From: Oligoflexus sp.
GTDB lineage: Bacteria > Bdellovibrionota_B > Oligoflexia > Oligoflexales > Oligoflexaceae
DNA length: 56,285 bases
Assembly: GCA_014377445.1 (NCBI GenBank)
Contig: JACMPP010000107.1
Span: 1 to 56,285, forward strand
Direction of reading: 5' to 3'
The position numbers were made by a program, and so were the translations under genes. The notes under the pieces are model-generated. The model was not told the DNA's origin, made no database searches, and saw nothing but the letters and a program-made list of their open reading frames with translations. Below are positions 34,954 to 43,071 of the stretch, one piece after another. Position 1 is the first letter of the stretch, and each line of letters opens with the position of its first letter.

Positions 34954-34972
34954 CCACAATAGCCGCCGACAT
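34954..34972 (+). promoter_or_regulatory. Element promoter motif before 35016 (CGACAT variant)
   Basis: CCACA (34954-34958), 8 bases, CGACAT (34967-34972); 44 bases from the motif end to the ATG. The second half has one mismatch to CGATAT. Confidence 0.6.
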
Positions 34973-35015
34973 CCTTTAAGCAGAGCATTAGAGCTCTTTA
35001 TGGAGAAAATTCACA

Positions 35016-35333
35016 ATGAAGCGCCTCGAAGTCGTCGACAAATATTCGCCAGAGATTTACGCCACATACGATTGGGAAACCAAGACTTTTACCTATTCAC
35101 AGGCATTCTTCGACCTTCGTGGGGATGGTCTTCATGTGACCCGTGGGCCTATCTCAAAGACCTTCGATGAAATCCCCTACATATTCACTTGCTGGTTGCC
35201 CGTAGAAGGAACATCGAACCATACCCGTGCAATGAAACTTACGAGAGCTGACCCAAAAGACCTTTTCGATGTCATCAGCAAACTTTATAAGAATCCGCCT
35301 TCATCATACTTCGTGCGTGGGGTTAAGGAATGA
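35016..35333 (+). CDS. Small protein coupled to a HipA-like kinase
   Basis: 105 residues, starts M-K-R-L-E-V-V-D-K-Y. Aromatic and beta-rich, no family recognised. Its stop overlaps the kinase start by 4 bases (ATGA), so the two are translated together. In HipBST-type modules a small protein encoded beside the kinase acts as antitoxin; that is a possible role by position only. It lacks a helix-turn-helix. Confidence 0.6.
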   Translation: MKRLEVVDKYSPEIYATYDWETKTFTYSQAFFDLRGDGLHVTRGPISKTFDEIPYIFTCWLPVEGTSNHTRAMKLTRADPKDLFDVISKLYKNPPSSYFVRGVKE

Positions 35334-36283
35334 ACTGCCCTTATTGCCAAAGAAACCTCACATCGAAGAAGTCCCTGGCTCGTGGTGCCGGCCCTATTTG
35401 CGGGTCAAGCGGGGGTAGCCGGGAGATGAGCCTGCCTGCTTATAGCAACGCAAAAGCTTTTCTGAAAAAAGCGCAAGACAATCTTCTTTTCGAAGCGACG
35501 CAAGGCCTAAGGCCTAAGTTCTTCTATAAAGAGGGTGATGATTGTGTACTCGTGAAGAGCATCCATGGGAAAGAACCGGAGAACGAATTTGATATGGGTC
35601 TTAACCCAGGAGGTGGAATTGTAGAATATTCCTGCAACAAAATTGCTGATTTGCTGGGTTTACCGATAAGTCGCTTTGGCGTGATGAAAATTGAAGACCA
35701 TGAATGTTTCACCACGGAACTCTTCACACACAAGTGGCTCAAAGCTGATGGTAAGGCTCAGGAATTCGGAGCTTTGCTTCCATTGCAATATTTCGTTGAT
35801 AAAGAGGATGATTACCGTAAGCTCCACGACACAGTGATAAAGCTAAGTAGCTGCCCTGAAATCGACAGTGAAAAGTTTGTGACGATGACGATTTATGATG
35901 CTCTGATTCTCAATGGAGACCGCCACCAAGAGAATATATCGATGATTGAAATTGGAGATACGATGGTCTTATCACCAGTTTACGATAATATGAGCGCGGT
36001 CTATGGATGCTTCGATTTTAACGAAATTGACCCGATTAAGAGCAAGATGACGTCCGGCGGAGTACGGATGGATACAGAGACCGTACTGAGAGAATCATTC
36101 TCTCTGAATCCGAAAGCATCCAAAGCATTCTGCGATAAGATTCTCGTAACGCGGGGTTTGATAATCAAGCAGCTCGACGCTATCAAGGATAAAAAGCTCC
36201 GTAAGCTCTTCGCCGCCGGCATCGAAAGTAGGCTACAAACCATAGAGCTGTTCGTAGCTTCTTTCATAAAGAAAGCGCCCTAA
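35330..36283 (+). CDS. HipA-like Ser/Thr kinase with N-terminal zinc-ribbon
   Basis: 317 residues. The first 25 hold C-P-Y-C-Q-R-N-L...S-L-A-R-G-A-G-P-I-C-G, the pattern of DUF6011-type zinc motifs. The kinase part has V-L-V-K-S (ATP lysine), catalytic loop I-L-N-G-D-R-H-Q-E-N and metal-binding S-P-V-Y-D-N-M-S-A-V-Y. That places it with HipA/CtkA-like kinases lacking the full N-terminal subdomain. HipA toxins phosphorylate aminoacyl-tRNA synthetases; other relatives have unknown targets. The coupled upstream gene may regulate it. Confidence 0.78.
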   Translation: MNCPYCQRNLTSKKSLARGAGPICGSSGGSREMSLPAYSNAKAFLKKAQDNLLFEATQGLRPKFFYKEGDDCVLVKSIHGKEPENEFDMGLNPGGGIVEYSCNKIADLLGLPISRFGVMKIEDHECFTTELFTHKWLKADGKAQEFGALLPLQYFVDKEDDYRKLHDTVIKLSSCPEIDSEKFVTMTIYDALILNGDRHQENISMIEIGDTMVLSPVYDNMSAVYGCFDFNEIDPIKSKMTSGGVRMDTETVLRESFSLNPKASKAFCDKILVTRGLIIKQLDAIKDKKLRKLFAAGIESRLQTIELFVASFIKKAP

Positions 36284-36291
36284 TCACCTAT

Positions 36292-36314
36292 AAGGCTCCC
36301 TTGGAAGGAGCCTT
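36292..36314. terminator. Terminator between convergent genes
   Basis: AAGGCTCC (36292-36299) pairs with GGAGCCTT (36307-36314). It serves the kinase gene and probably the convergent minus-strand gene. Confidence 0.65.
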
Positions 36315-36323
36315 GGAAGAGTG

Positions 36324-37478
36324 TTATTTGTGAGCACCACAGACTCGGGCTTTACCGTTTGCCCCAACGCCGTCGGAACAGAAAGGCGGGATACATGCGG
36401 AATCAGAGCCTTTTATAGTGAAACCCTTGCTCGATAGATTGAAGAGCTTGTGCTTCAACTCATCAAAAATTGTGTTCACTTTCTTCTGCTCACCAGAGAC
36501 CAAAGCTTGGATTTCCGCCAAGGCTTTTGCGGCAGCTTCTTGCTCAGCATTAATAGAATCCTTCTTAGACTCTACCGCCAAGGATTTCTCCTCAGCTTTC
36601 TTCTCAGCAACCTTTGCGGTTTCTATCAATGAGGCCTCAACGGAATCTTCGTCCTTGATGTCCATCATTCTCTCGACAGCATCTTTTGCTACAGACGCTT
36701 CACGAACAGCTTCTTCGCGTTCTTCGATGAGGCCGGCTAGCTCTTGCTTATCTTTCTCGGTAAGGGTTCCCTTGAATTCTTTCACAGCTTTGAACATCGC
36801 GACTTTCATCTGCGGACTGTCGAGTTTACCTCCACCAGCAATAAAAGCTGGGCCACAAAAAGATACGCTTTGCATCGCCTTTTTAACATTCTCTGGCTTG
36901 CCATAGAAGTGCTTCGCGGCCGATGACTCGACACCTACGGTATTGCTAATAACAACACTCAGAATTTCCTCAGCCAGAGATATTGACTTCGTCGCCTGTT
37001 CAAGGATTTTGTCAATAACATTGAGAGCATATCGTCCGGAAAGGATATTGAAAGTCTCTTGAACAAGAAACATCCCAAATTCCTGGTCCGTCATGGTGCT
37101 TTTCCATTGGATGCGCGGGCCACCGACAACGGTATTGGTCAATGCGTGGGAAGTCCACAGCAATCCCTTGACACCGACTCCCCTTGGATAAGCTCTAAAA
37201 GCTTTCTTTTGAGCGTTCTTAGCGCCCGCTTTATCTTCTTTGGGCACGGTTGTCTTATGGTTTGCGCAAAAGCGAGGGGTGGCACCGATTTGAATGCATG
37301 CTGGAGAGGCACATGAGGAACGGTCGACTTGAGCCCCACCGATTTTAACGAACTTGGCTCCCTTGAGAGGCTTCTTCATAGCTTCTGCGACACGAGCTTT
37401 CTCGGCAGCCTCTGCGCGAGCTTCTTTGTTTGCGTTCTTGCGAGCACGTTTTTCTGTTTTATTTGTATTTTCTTCCAT
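36324..37478 (-). CDS. Lys/Glu/Ala-rich protein with two Cys-His knuckles
   Basis: 384 residues. The basic N-terminus is followed by K-G-A-K-F-V-K-I, then C-A-S-P-A-C, nine residues, C-A-N-H-K (about 55-75). A helical middle part (110-230) precedes a long E/K/A coiled coil (250-350). The protein ends with C-I-P-P-F-C, twelve residues, C-G-A-H-K at the very end. Both knuckles match C-x2-P-x-C-xn-C-x2-H-K, which also ends the proteins of 51979-52974 and 53133-53936. A metal-binding tag is likely; its job is unknown. The element motif lies at 37520-37538. Confidence 0.72.
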   Translation of the reverse strand: MEENTNKTEKRARKNANKEARAEAAEKARVAEAMKKPLKGAKFVKIGGAQVDRSSCASPACIQIGATPRFCANHKTTVPKEDKAGAKNAQKKAFRAYPRGVGVKGLLWTSHALTNTVVGGPRIQWKSTMTDQEFGMFLVQETFNILSGRYALNVIDKILEQATKSISLAEEILSVVISNTVGVESSAAKHFYGKPENVKKAMQSVSFCGPAFIAGGGKLDSPQMKVAMFKAVKEFKGTLTEKDKQELAGLIEEREEAVREASVAKDAVERMMDIKDEDSVEASLIETAKVAEKKAEEKSLAVESKKDSINAEQEAAAKALAEIQALVSGEQKKVNTIFDELKHKLFNLSSKGFTIKGSDSACIPPFCSDGVGANGKARVCGAHK

Positions 37479-37519
37479 TTAGATAATCCTTTTAATGAAT
37501 GTCTTTTTCTATGACTAAG

Positions 37520-37538
37520 ATATCGGCTCCCGCTGAGT
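37520..37538 (-). promoter_or_regulatory. Element promoter motif before 37478
   Basis: Minus strand ACTCA, 8 bases, CGATAT; 42 bases to the ATG. Confidence 0.6.
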
Positions 37539-37582
37539 CGCTGGTAGAAAAGAGGCCCCTTGCGAAGCCCCTTCGTTAGCTC

Positions 37583-40500
37583 TTACTTTCCGTCTTCAGG
37601 AATCAGAACCCTTGCGGACTCCAGATATTCCAAAAACTTATCGTAAGTCATTATTTCTACATCGTTTTTAACAGCTTCATCGCGAAGTTGTTTCGTTGCG
37701 CCAGCACCTTTGCGGGTAACTATGAAGTTTCGGCGGAAGGCGCCAGGGATAGCGACTGGAGCATTGATTTGGAGCATCGACTTAACATGCAAAAGACCTG
37801 CTCCGCTATCTACCAACGGCTTAAGGTTGACTACCCAGCTACCGTCCTGCCCGAAGCTTAAAACATAAGTGTGAGGAGCGACTGTGAGCATTTCACACCC
37901 CGAAATTGCGGCGAAGGCTCTTAGAGCGTCTGCTCCGCCGATGTCCTCGAAACCTTTACCGTCTTCAGATACCCGCGATGCTTCACGGTATTTTTGAACG
38001 ATATTCTTCGAAGGAGCTCCGAACTCAGTCTCGAGTTTTTCCAGATACTCTTCCCATTCGTAGCATTCCACGCCATTCAAATCAGCTTCCACGCGGGCTT
38101 CGTCTGTAAGGCCTGTGGTGTGAATTAACACCGGGATTACTTGAATACTATTGCCTGTCGCTCTCAGAATTTCTTCTTTTGTTCTCCCTGCTGCCGATAC
38201 GATAGAATTGATAACGTCACGACCATTATTCTTGTCAGCCCACATTTTGTAGGAGAAGATTTGTAGAGTCTTCTTGTCTGGCGACCAAACCTTTGCATCG
38301 ATTCCGCCATCTCCGCTCAGCCCTCTGCGTTTAGTATTGCCGCTCACAGCTCCAGCCCATTCTACAGAATAACCGTGTGGTTCCAGGTACGTGCGTTTAA
38401 TACGAACCAAATAAACCTCGTTCGCTTCGCCCTTTTCTTGCGGATTTTTAATAGAACGGATTTGCTGATAAGCCTCGCGCGGGTCGTTACTCAGCTCCAA
38501 TGGTTTATGGCTAAGCTTCGCATTCTCGGACATCTTCACGACAGGAGTCGCAGAATCCAAAGTAAGAGCTGTTTTAAGTTCGGCCATGATATCTGGAGTA
38601 AGGTTTTTCTTCAGGGCCACAATAGCAGAACGCTCAAGCTTGACGGACGTTTGGAGTTCAACACCCAAAGCTTCGATAGGTAAGCGGAATTTAGCGAAGG
38701 CAGCCTTTGCGTACTCAGAATGAGATACATAGAGGATGAAGCGCTTACCGCCCAAGGCCTCAATTTCAGCCTTTTCCTTTTGAATTAAATCGACATCACT
38801 CTCTGAGTCGAATTTTGTTGGGTCGAGGGTCCCGATGACGATGCCGTTCTCAATCGTACCCTTGAAGAAAATGTAGTCCCCGAGAATGTTCTTACAAGGA
38901 GTCCATCCCCAAGGTTTAAACAAGTGGAATCGGTTGTAAGCGAATATCTCAGTCAACTCAGGCTCTTCAGTGATACTTTTTTCACCGCGAGACAGAATAG
39001 GAGCATCTTCCTCGAATTGCTTTTGGGGAGGTAATGCTCGCGAATATTGCCCAGGAGCATCTTCTTTGCCCAAGCGTCCCCATTGCACCGGGTCCCCGAT
39101 AAAAGGAGATGCAATTAGAGTATCTTTACCGTTAACGGTATCTTTAAAGATGAAAGTACCTGTCTTCAGCCCCTCCGCCTCTGGCATCTCCAAGTTATTC
39201 GAGTCTTGTTTTTGAACTCGGTGAATAAAATGGTAGTGCAAGTTCGACGAGATAGCCGTAGGGATATCTTTGTCTGTAGGTCGTTGAGATATAAAGATGA
39301 ATGAAATACCAAAGCTACGGACTTTCTTGATGGCTTGAATCAACAAGAAACCAAAGCTGCCTGGATATTTTTCGCTTTCTTTGATGGTAGATGCCCAGGT
39401 GCTTGCTTCATCGATGATGACGAAGACGGGTTCCATGAATTCATCACCTTCACGATTACATCTGTTGTAACCCTCGCGAGATGAGATGGACACGCCTTCA
39501 CGTTTACTGCGAAGGTCAAAAGCGAGGTTTCGCTCATCCCAAATGTTTTTGATTTCTTTGGTGAATTGGTTGATTTGACTACCGAACACTTCTCCACCTT
39601 CACCCGCGACGTTGTGGGTGGAGATGAAAGTGGCCATGAACTCGAAATCTTGAGACGTGATAGTTTTCTTCCCATCCGCCACGAGAAAGCGAGACTTCGG
39701 CTGGCTACGGCTGATGGACCAAAGTAGAGACAAAACAGTCTTCGTCTTACCCGAACCGGAGCCGCCTACTACCTTTATATGTGGAGAATCACCGAAGTTC
39801 AGGTAAATCGGAGGGGTGCCTTCATTATTCTGGTCAATGGAGAACCCGACCAATGCGTGAGCTGACCCGGTTGCTCCCGCTCTCCGAGCACACTCCTCAT
39901 AGTAAGGGGTCAGCAAATCTTCATTGTCCATGATAGTCTTGCTTTTAAGGGGGGATATTTTCTCCTCATACATGAAAAGTTTGTACTGATTATGTCCAAC
40001 GCGCTCGACCCGAACGATTTCAAAGCCGAACTTAGCTTTGATTTTCTCAAGTGCTTTTTCGACTTCCCCTTGTGACCACGAGAATTCACCTTTGAATTCC
40101 GTAACGTAGCAGCTTCCTTCTTTATCGAATCGCTGAAGAAAGCTTTCTCCCTTACCCGTATTCCCGACTTTGTCGCGATAGAACCCAAGCTCTTTCGACA
40201 AAGAATAGAGGCCAGACCGGTCTATCTTGAAGAACCATTGCTTGCCGACGTTATAATGTTCAACGACGGGATAGCCGAGACCTTGGAAAATAACCGCGCG
40301 CATTTCCTGAGCATTGGCCATATTCCACATCTCAGGCATCAGCGGTTCTACCGTAAGAGTCTCCCCAGTTGCATCGAAACATGTATTGGGAGCTCGACCC
40401 ACCCGCTCGTAATATTTTAATTCCGATTTTTGGATACACGATGTGGCAATGTTCGCAGCCTCTTGCGCAAACTCTTTAGCTTTAGCCGCCCGAAGAGCTT

Positions 40501-40615
40501 TCTCCACTTCCTTCGGGTCACTGGCCTTAGCGGCAGCAATCTGCGCACGAAGCTCGTCGTAGGTAGCAACTTCGGGATTTATTTTACTTCTTGAGAAAAT
40601 CGGATTTATGGCCAT
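37583..40615 (-). CDS. FtsK/HerA-type ATPase fused to an Mrr-like nuclease
   Basis: 1010 residues from ATG at 40615, preceded by AAAGGTG; an in-frame GTG lies 4 codons earlier. Walker A G-G-S-G-S-G-K-T-K-T is near 290 and Walker B V-F-V-I-I-D-E-A-S near 405, followed by F-I-F-I-S-Q-R-P-T-D typical of FtsK/SpoIIIE motors. Around 765-830 there is G-D-G-G-I-D-A-K-V-W...L-Q-I-F-S-Y-K, the D...(Q)-x-x-x-K arrangement of Mrr/restriction-like nucleases. The last 60 residues look like a BRCT-type or gamma-type module (F-I-V-T-R-K-G-A-G-A-T). No transmembrane helix was seen, so it is a cytoplasmic DNA motor plus nuclease. Confidence 0.8.
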   Translation of the reverse strand: MAINPIFSRSKINPEVATYDELRAQIAAAKASDPKEVEKALRAAKAKEFAQEAANIATSCIQKSELKYYERVGRAPNTCFDATGETLTVEPLMPEMWNMANAQEMRAVIFQGLGYPVVEHYNVGKQWFFKIDRSGLYSLSKELGFYRDKVGNTGKGESFLQRFDKEGSCYVTEFKGEFSWSQGEVEKALEKIKAKFGFEIVRVERVGHNQYKLFMYEEKISPLKSKTIMDNEDLLTPYYEECARRAGATGSAHALVGFSIDQNNEGTPPIYLNFGDSPHIKVVGGSGSGKTKTVLSLLWSISRSQPKSRFLVADGKKTITSQDFEFMATFISTHNVAGEGGEVFGSQINQFTKEIKNIWDERNLAFDLRSKREGVSISSREGYNRCNREGDEFMEPVFVIIDEASTWASTIKESEKYPGSFGFLLIQAIKKVRSFGISFIFISQRPTDKDIPTAISSNLHYHFIHRVQKQDSNNLEMPEAEGLKTGTFIFKDTVNGKDTLIASPFIGDPVQWGRLGKEDAPGQYSRALPPQKQFEEDAPILSRGEKSITEEPELTEIFAYNRFHLFKPWGWTPCKNILGDYIFFKGTIENGIVIGTLDPTKFDSESDVDLIQKEKAEIEALGGKRFILYVSHSEYAKAAFAKFRLPIEALGVELQTSVKLERSAIVALKKNLTPDIMAELKTALTLDSATPVVKMSENAKLSHKPLELSNDPREAYQQIRSIKNPQEKGEANEVYLVRIKRTYLEPHGYSVEWAGAVSGNTKRRGLSGDGGIDAKVWSPDKKTLQIFSYKMWADKNNGRDVINSIVSAAGRTKEEILRATGNSIQVIPVLIHTTGLTDEARVEADLNGVECYEWEEYLEKLETEFGAPSKNIVQKYREASRVSEDGKGFEDIGGADALRAFAAISGCEMLTVAPHTYVLSFGQDGSWVVNLKPLVDSGAGLLHVKSMLQINAPVAIPGAFRRNFIVTRKGAGATKQLRDEAVKNDVEIMTYDKFLEYLESARVLIPEDGK

Positions 40616-40649
40616 GAGCGATACCACCTTTCATATTTCTATAAGAGTG

Positions 40650-40668
40650 ATATCGCTCGGCAGTGTGG
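40650..40668 (-). promoter_or_regulatory. Element promoter motif before 40615
   Basis: Minus strand CCACA, 8 bases, CGATAT; 35 bases to the ATG. It is placed between this gene and the M48 gene upstream, so the ATPase has its own start even though the genes run in tandem. Confidence 0.7.
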
Positions 40669-40674
40669 TGGGCA

Positions 40675-41430
40675 TCACTTGGAGCTTAGTTGTCTTCTTA
40701 GGCGTTCATCGCGGCTTCGGACAGAAGGGTGAGTTCGGCTGAATCCGGAAAACTCTTGGTCAACGTAGACTTGGAACAGCCTCCGCATACCATTTTTGTA
40801 TTTTAGAGGGACATCCGCATCCGCCCGGTACTCTCGAAGCCAGTTCACGACGATATCGTAAGCGCCAGGGAGTACAAGGAAACCCACGCTGACAGCCGCA
40901 GCCAAGTAATACTGGAGAGAAAGGATGGAGGCTTGGTGACGAAACGCTACCCAAATACCTCCAGCCACCAATGCGCCGATGAAGTCTACAGCAATGGACT
41001 TGTATGAATCGTAATGACGAACATGACTAAGTTCATGAAACAATGCACCTAAGCGCATTTCACTGTCTTCGGAGAAGTAGAGCGAGGCGGGGATGAAGAT
41101 TTTATCACCAATGGCGCAAGGGGCCTGCGTCCCGTCTGGTACGATGTAGACTCCTTGGTGGTAGCCTGCCTCTCTAAGTTCTTTATAGGCCTCCTGCTTA
41201 GGCTGCCCGTTTTCATCCCGGGAGCTATTAACGTAAGAGGTCTTTTCGAAATGAGTAACGCCGAGGTACACCGCGATGAATATCAATAGGCCGAAGAAAG
41301 GCGCTTGGGTCGCTGCGCTTATTCGTCCCTCGGGTAGAATCATGGCAAAGGCATAAATCAGACCGACGAGGCCGGTGCGACGGAGCCAAGCTTTAGAATA
41401 GAGACGGTAGAAGAGATAGAAGAGGCTCAT
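40675..41430 (-). CDS. M48-family membrane metalloprotease
   Basis: 251 residues with two N-terminal helices (about 15-32 and 44-60) and two more after the active site (about 148-200). Zinc motif H-E-L-S-H in A-L-F-H-E-L-S-H-V-R-H, third ligand region W-L-R-E-Y-R-A-D-A-D. HtpX/Oma1-like proteases process membrane proteins. It overlaps the preceding gene by 4 bases (ATGA). Confidence 0.85.
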   Translation of the reverse strand: MSLFYLFYRLYSKAWLRRTGLVGLIYAFAMILPEGRISAATQAPFFGLLIFIAVYLGVTHFEKTSYVNSSRDENGQPKQEAYKELREAGYHQGVYIVPDGTQAPCAIGDKIFIPASLYFSEDSEMRLGALFHELSHVRHYDSYKSIAVDFIGALVAGGIWVAFRHQASILSLQYYLAAAVSVGFLVLPGAYDIVVNWLREYRADADVPLKYKNGMRRLFQVYVDQEFSGFSRTHPSVRSRDERLRRQLSSK

Positions 41431-42086
41431 TGTTTAATCCTTTGAATTTCGTAGGCTTGAGATGCTTGTATAAGTGTTTGTTTCAACCAATCACCAGCTT
41501 CGAGAATCTGAGCGACACCTCGGCTGCCGTTAGCTCTCTTGATAAAGATGGACTTGCAGAGAAAACGATAGACCCGTTGGGCATCACGAGAAGCGAATTC
41601 TGGGGTCGTGTGACCACCCGCAAGTAAGACTGCTTTCACTTGGTTCTGCGTAAGAGTGAACAATGCGTCCGCTCCCATCTGCTTAGCGAAGGGGACGACA
41701 TGGATAAGTAGAACCTCCATATGGGATGGGTTCCCCTTAGGAGCCTTCTCCTTTAAGTATGACCAGACGAATGAACAGCGCTCATAAGACAATCGATGCG
41801 CGGGTTTAGGTAGATGTCTACGGTCCAGGTAAAGAAAGCCCTCTCGGCACAAAGCCTTCATGAGCATTTTAACTCGGCGCTTTCGATGGTCGTTGTCTTC
41901 AAAGTAGCTTAGGAGAAGATTATTGAGAGTCCGAATCTCATTCTTTCCTTTGGTGCTTCTTTTAAATGCGACCAGCCCCACAGCGAGAGCGCGGAGCTCC
42001 TCTGGGGTAAAACCCCACTTGTTCATAGAGAGCTTCAATTGCCTCTCCGCCCAATTTGTTTCCTTGCATTCGTTGCTATCTGACAT
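41427..42086 (-). CDS. Unknown basic protein, possibly winged-helix
   Basis: 219 residues, helical and lysine/arginine-rich. W-G-F-T-P-E-E-L-R-A-L near 25 and a later L-T-Q-N-Q-V-K-A-V-L-L-A-G-G suggest helix-turn-helix-like folding but no family is recognised. First gene of a two-gene unit with the M48 protease, preceded by GAGGG and the element motif. Confidence 0.6.
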   Translation of the reverse strand: MSDSNECKETNWAERQLKLSMNKWGFTPEELRALAVGLVAFKRSTKGKNEIRTLNNLLLSYFEDNDHRKRRVKMLMKALCREGFLYLDRRHLPKPAHRLSYERCSFVWSYLKEKAPKGNPSHMEVLLIHVVPFAKQMGADALFTLTQNQVKAVLLAGGHTTPEFASRDAQRVYRFLCKSIFIKRANGSRGVAQILEAGDWLKQTLIQASQAYEIQRIKQ

Positions 42087-42116
42087 TATCGAACCCTCGA
42101 TTTGTTCTTCTACTTG

Positions 42117-42135
42117 ATATCGGTCCTATGTGAGG
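42117..42135 (-). promoter_or_regulatory. Element promoter motif before 42086
   Basis: Minus strand CCTCA, 8 bases, CGATAT; 31 bases to the ATG. It is arranged back to back with the plus-strand motif at 42173-42191. Confidence 0.6.
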
Positions 42136-42172
42136 CGGGGATGTAAGGCGGTTGAGAGGGTGAGTTTGGCCG

Positions 42173-42191
42173 CCACATCACTCACCGATAT
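42173..42191 (+). promoter_or_regulatory. Element promoter motif before 42229
   Basis: CCACA, 8 bases, CGATAT; 38 bases to the ATG at 42229. Confidence 0.7.
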
Positions 42192-42228
42192 TAAAAGGGG
42201 GCAGACTACGCAAGTGAAGGAGTCGCAA

Positions 42229-43038
42229 ATGGGATTGATGGTTATCGATAAAGCAAAGAACGCAAGAATTCAAAAAACTGAAAAGCTTAACATTCAGAGA
42301 CATACGCAAGCGGTTGACTTCGATGATGTGAAGAAGCAATTGCTAATCTTCATGGACCCACACCTTCGGATTGATTTCGACGTCTTCGCTTGCGCCCTAA
42401 TTGAAATCCGTACCCAGCTCCAGTCGCACTACAAGGAAACGAAGCGGAGAGAGAACCTTCACGTAAAACCAATGCATGAGCAGAAAGCTCTGCATATCAC
42501 TTATTCCTCTCTTTACGAAATGATTGAACCTGCGAGTAAAGTTGATAACTCGAAGAAAAGATTCGAAAGAATCCTTGCGTCACTTGTGAAAGCTAACTTT
42601 TTAGAGGTTGAGAGTGGAGTCGTATTAAGCATTGGCCCAAGATTGTTTGTTATGAAGCCCGGCGTGAGAAGAAGCTTTTGCGAAGAGATTGGTTTTGGGA
42701 AGAAGAATTGGAGTCATCGTGTAATCGAAGCCGTGCTTGCTCCTTTATGGGTACACATGGGTAGCGGTGGGCGTTTTGAATTATCCCAGAACATGATGGC
42801 GAGGGCTTTCATGGCGCTTGATGGTCTGAAGAAAGACGATGCATTAAACAAAGCAAGGAGCGTTCAAGGGTATCTCGAGCGTAATGAGATAATCGAAATC
42901 CTAAGCATTGGTCGACCCGGGATAGCCACCACTTTCCTCTTAGGAGAAAATGCTCGTCCTGCGATTCAACGACTGTCCGAGACGTATAAAGTTAAGATGC
43001 GCGCCGCCCGAGAAGTTGAACTACCCGCGAACTTTTAA
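42229..43038 (+). CDS. Possible replication-initiator-like or DNA-binding protein
   Basis: 269 residues from ATG at 42229 with GAAGGAG upstream; the frame opens earlier at 42130 but that would run through the promoter motif. Two tandem helical segments with wing-like strands (L-H-I-T-Y-S-S-L-Y-E-M-I-E-P, later G-G-R-F-E-L-S-Q-N-M-M-A-R-A-F) resemble the two winged helices of plasmid Rep proteins, but this is structure-guessing. It lies directly before a long non-coding region with repeats and hairpins, as Rep genes lie beside origins. Confidence 0.5.
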   Translation: MGLMVIDKAKNARIQKTEKLNIQRHTQAVDFDDVKKQLLIFMDPHLRIDFDVFACALIEIRTQLQSHYKETKRRENLHVKPMHEQKALHITYSSLYEMIEPASKVDNSKKRFERILASLVKANFLEVESGVVLSIGPRLFVMKPGVRRSFCEEIGFGKKNWSHRVIEAVLAPLWVHMGSGGRFELSQNMMARAFMALDGLKKDDALNKARSVQGYLERNEIIEILSIGRPGIATTFLLGENARPAIQRLSETYKVKMRAAREVELPANF

Positions 43039-43048
43039 GAAACAAAAA

Positions 43049-43071
43049 CCCCGCCCGGTCCTCGGGTGGGG
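43049..43071. terminator. GC hairpin after 42229-43038
   Basis: CCCCGCCCG (43049-43057) pairs with CGGGTGGGG (43063-43071). An A-run precedes it, so it would act best on minus-strand transcription. Confidence 0.5.
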
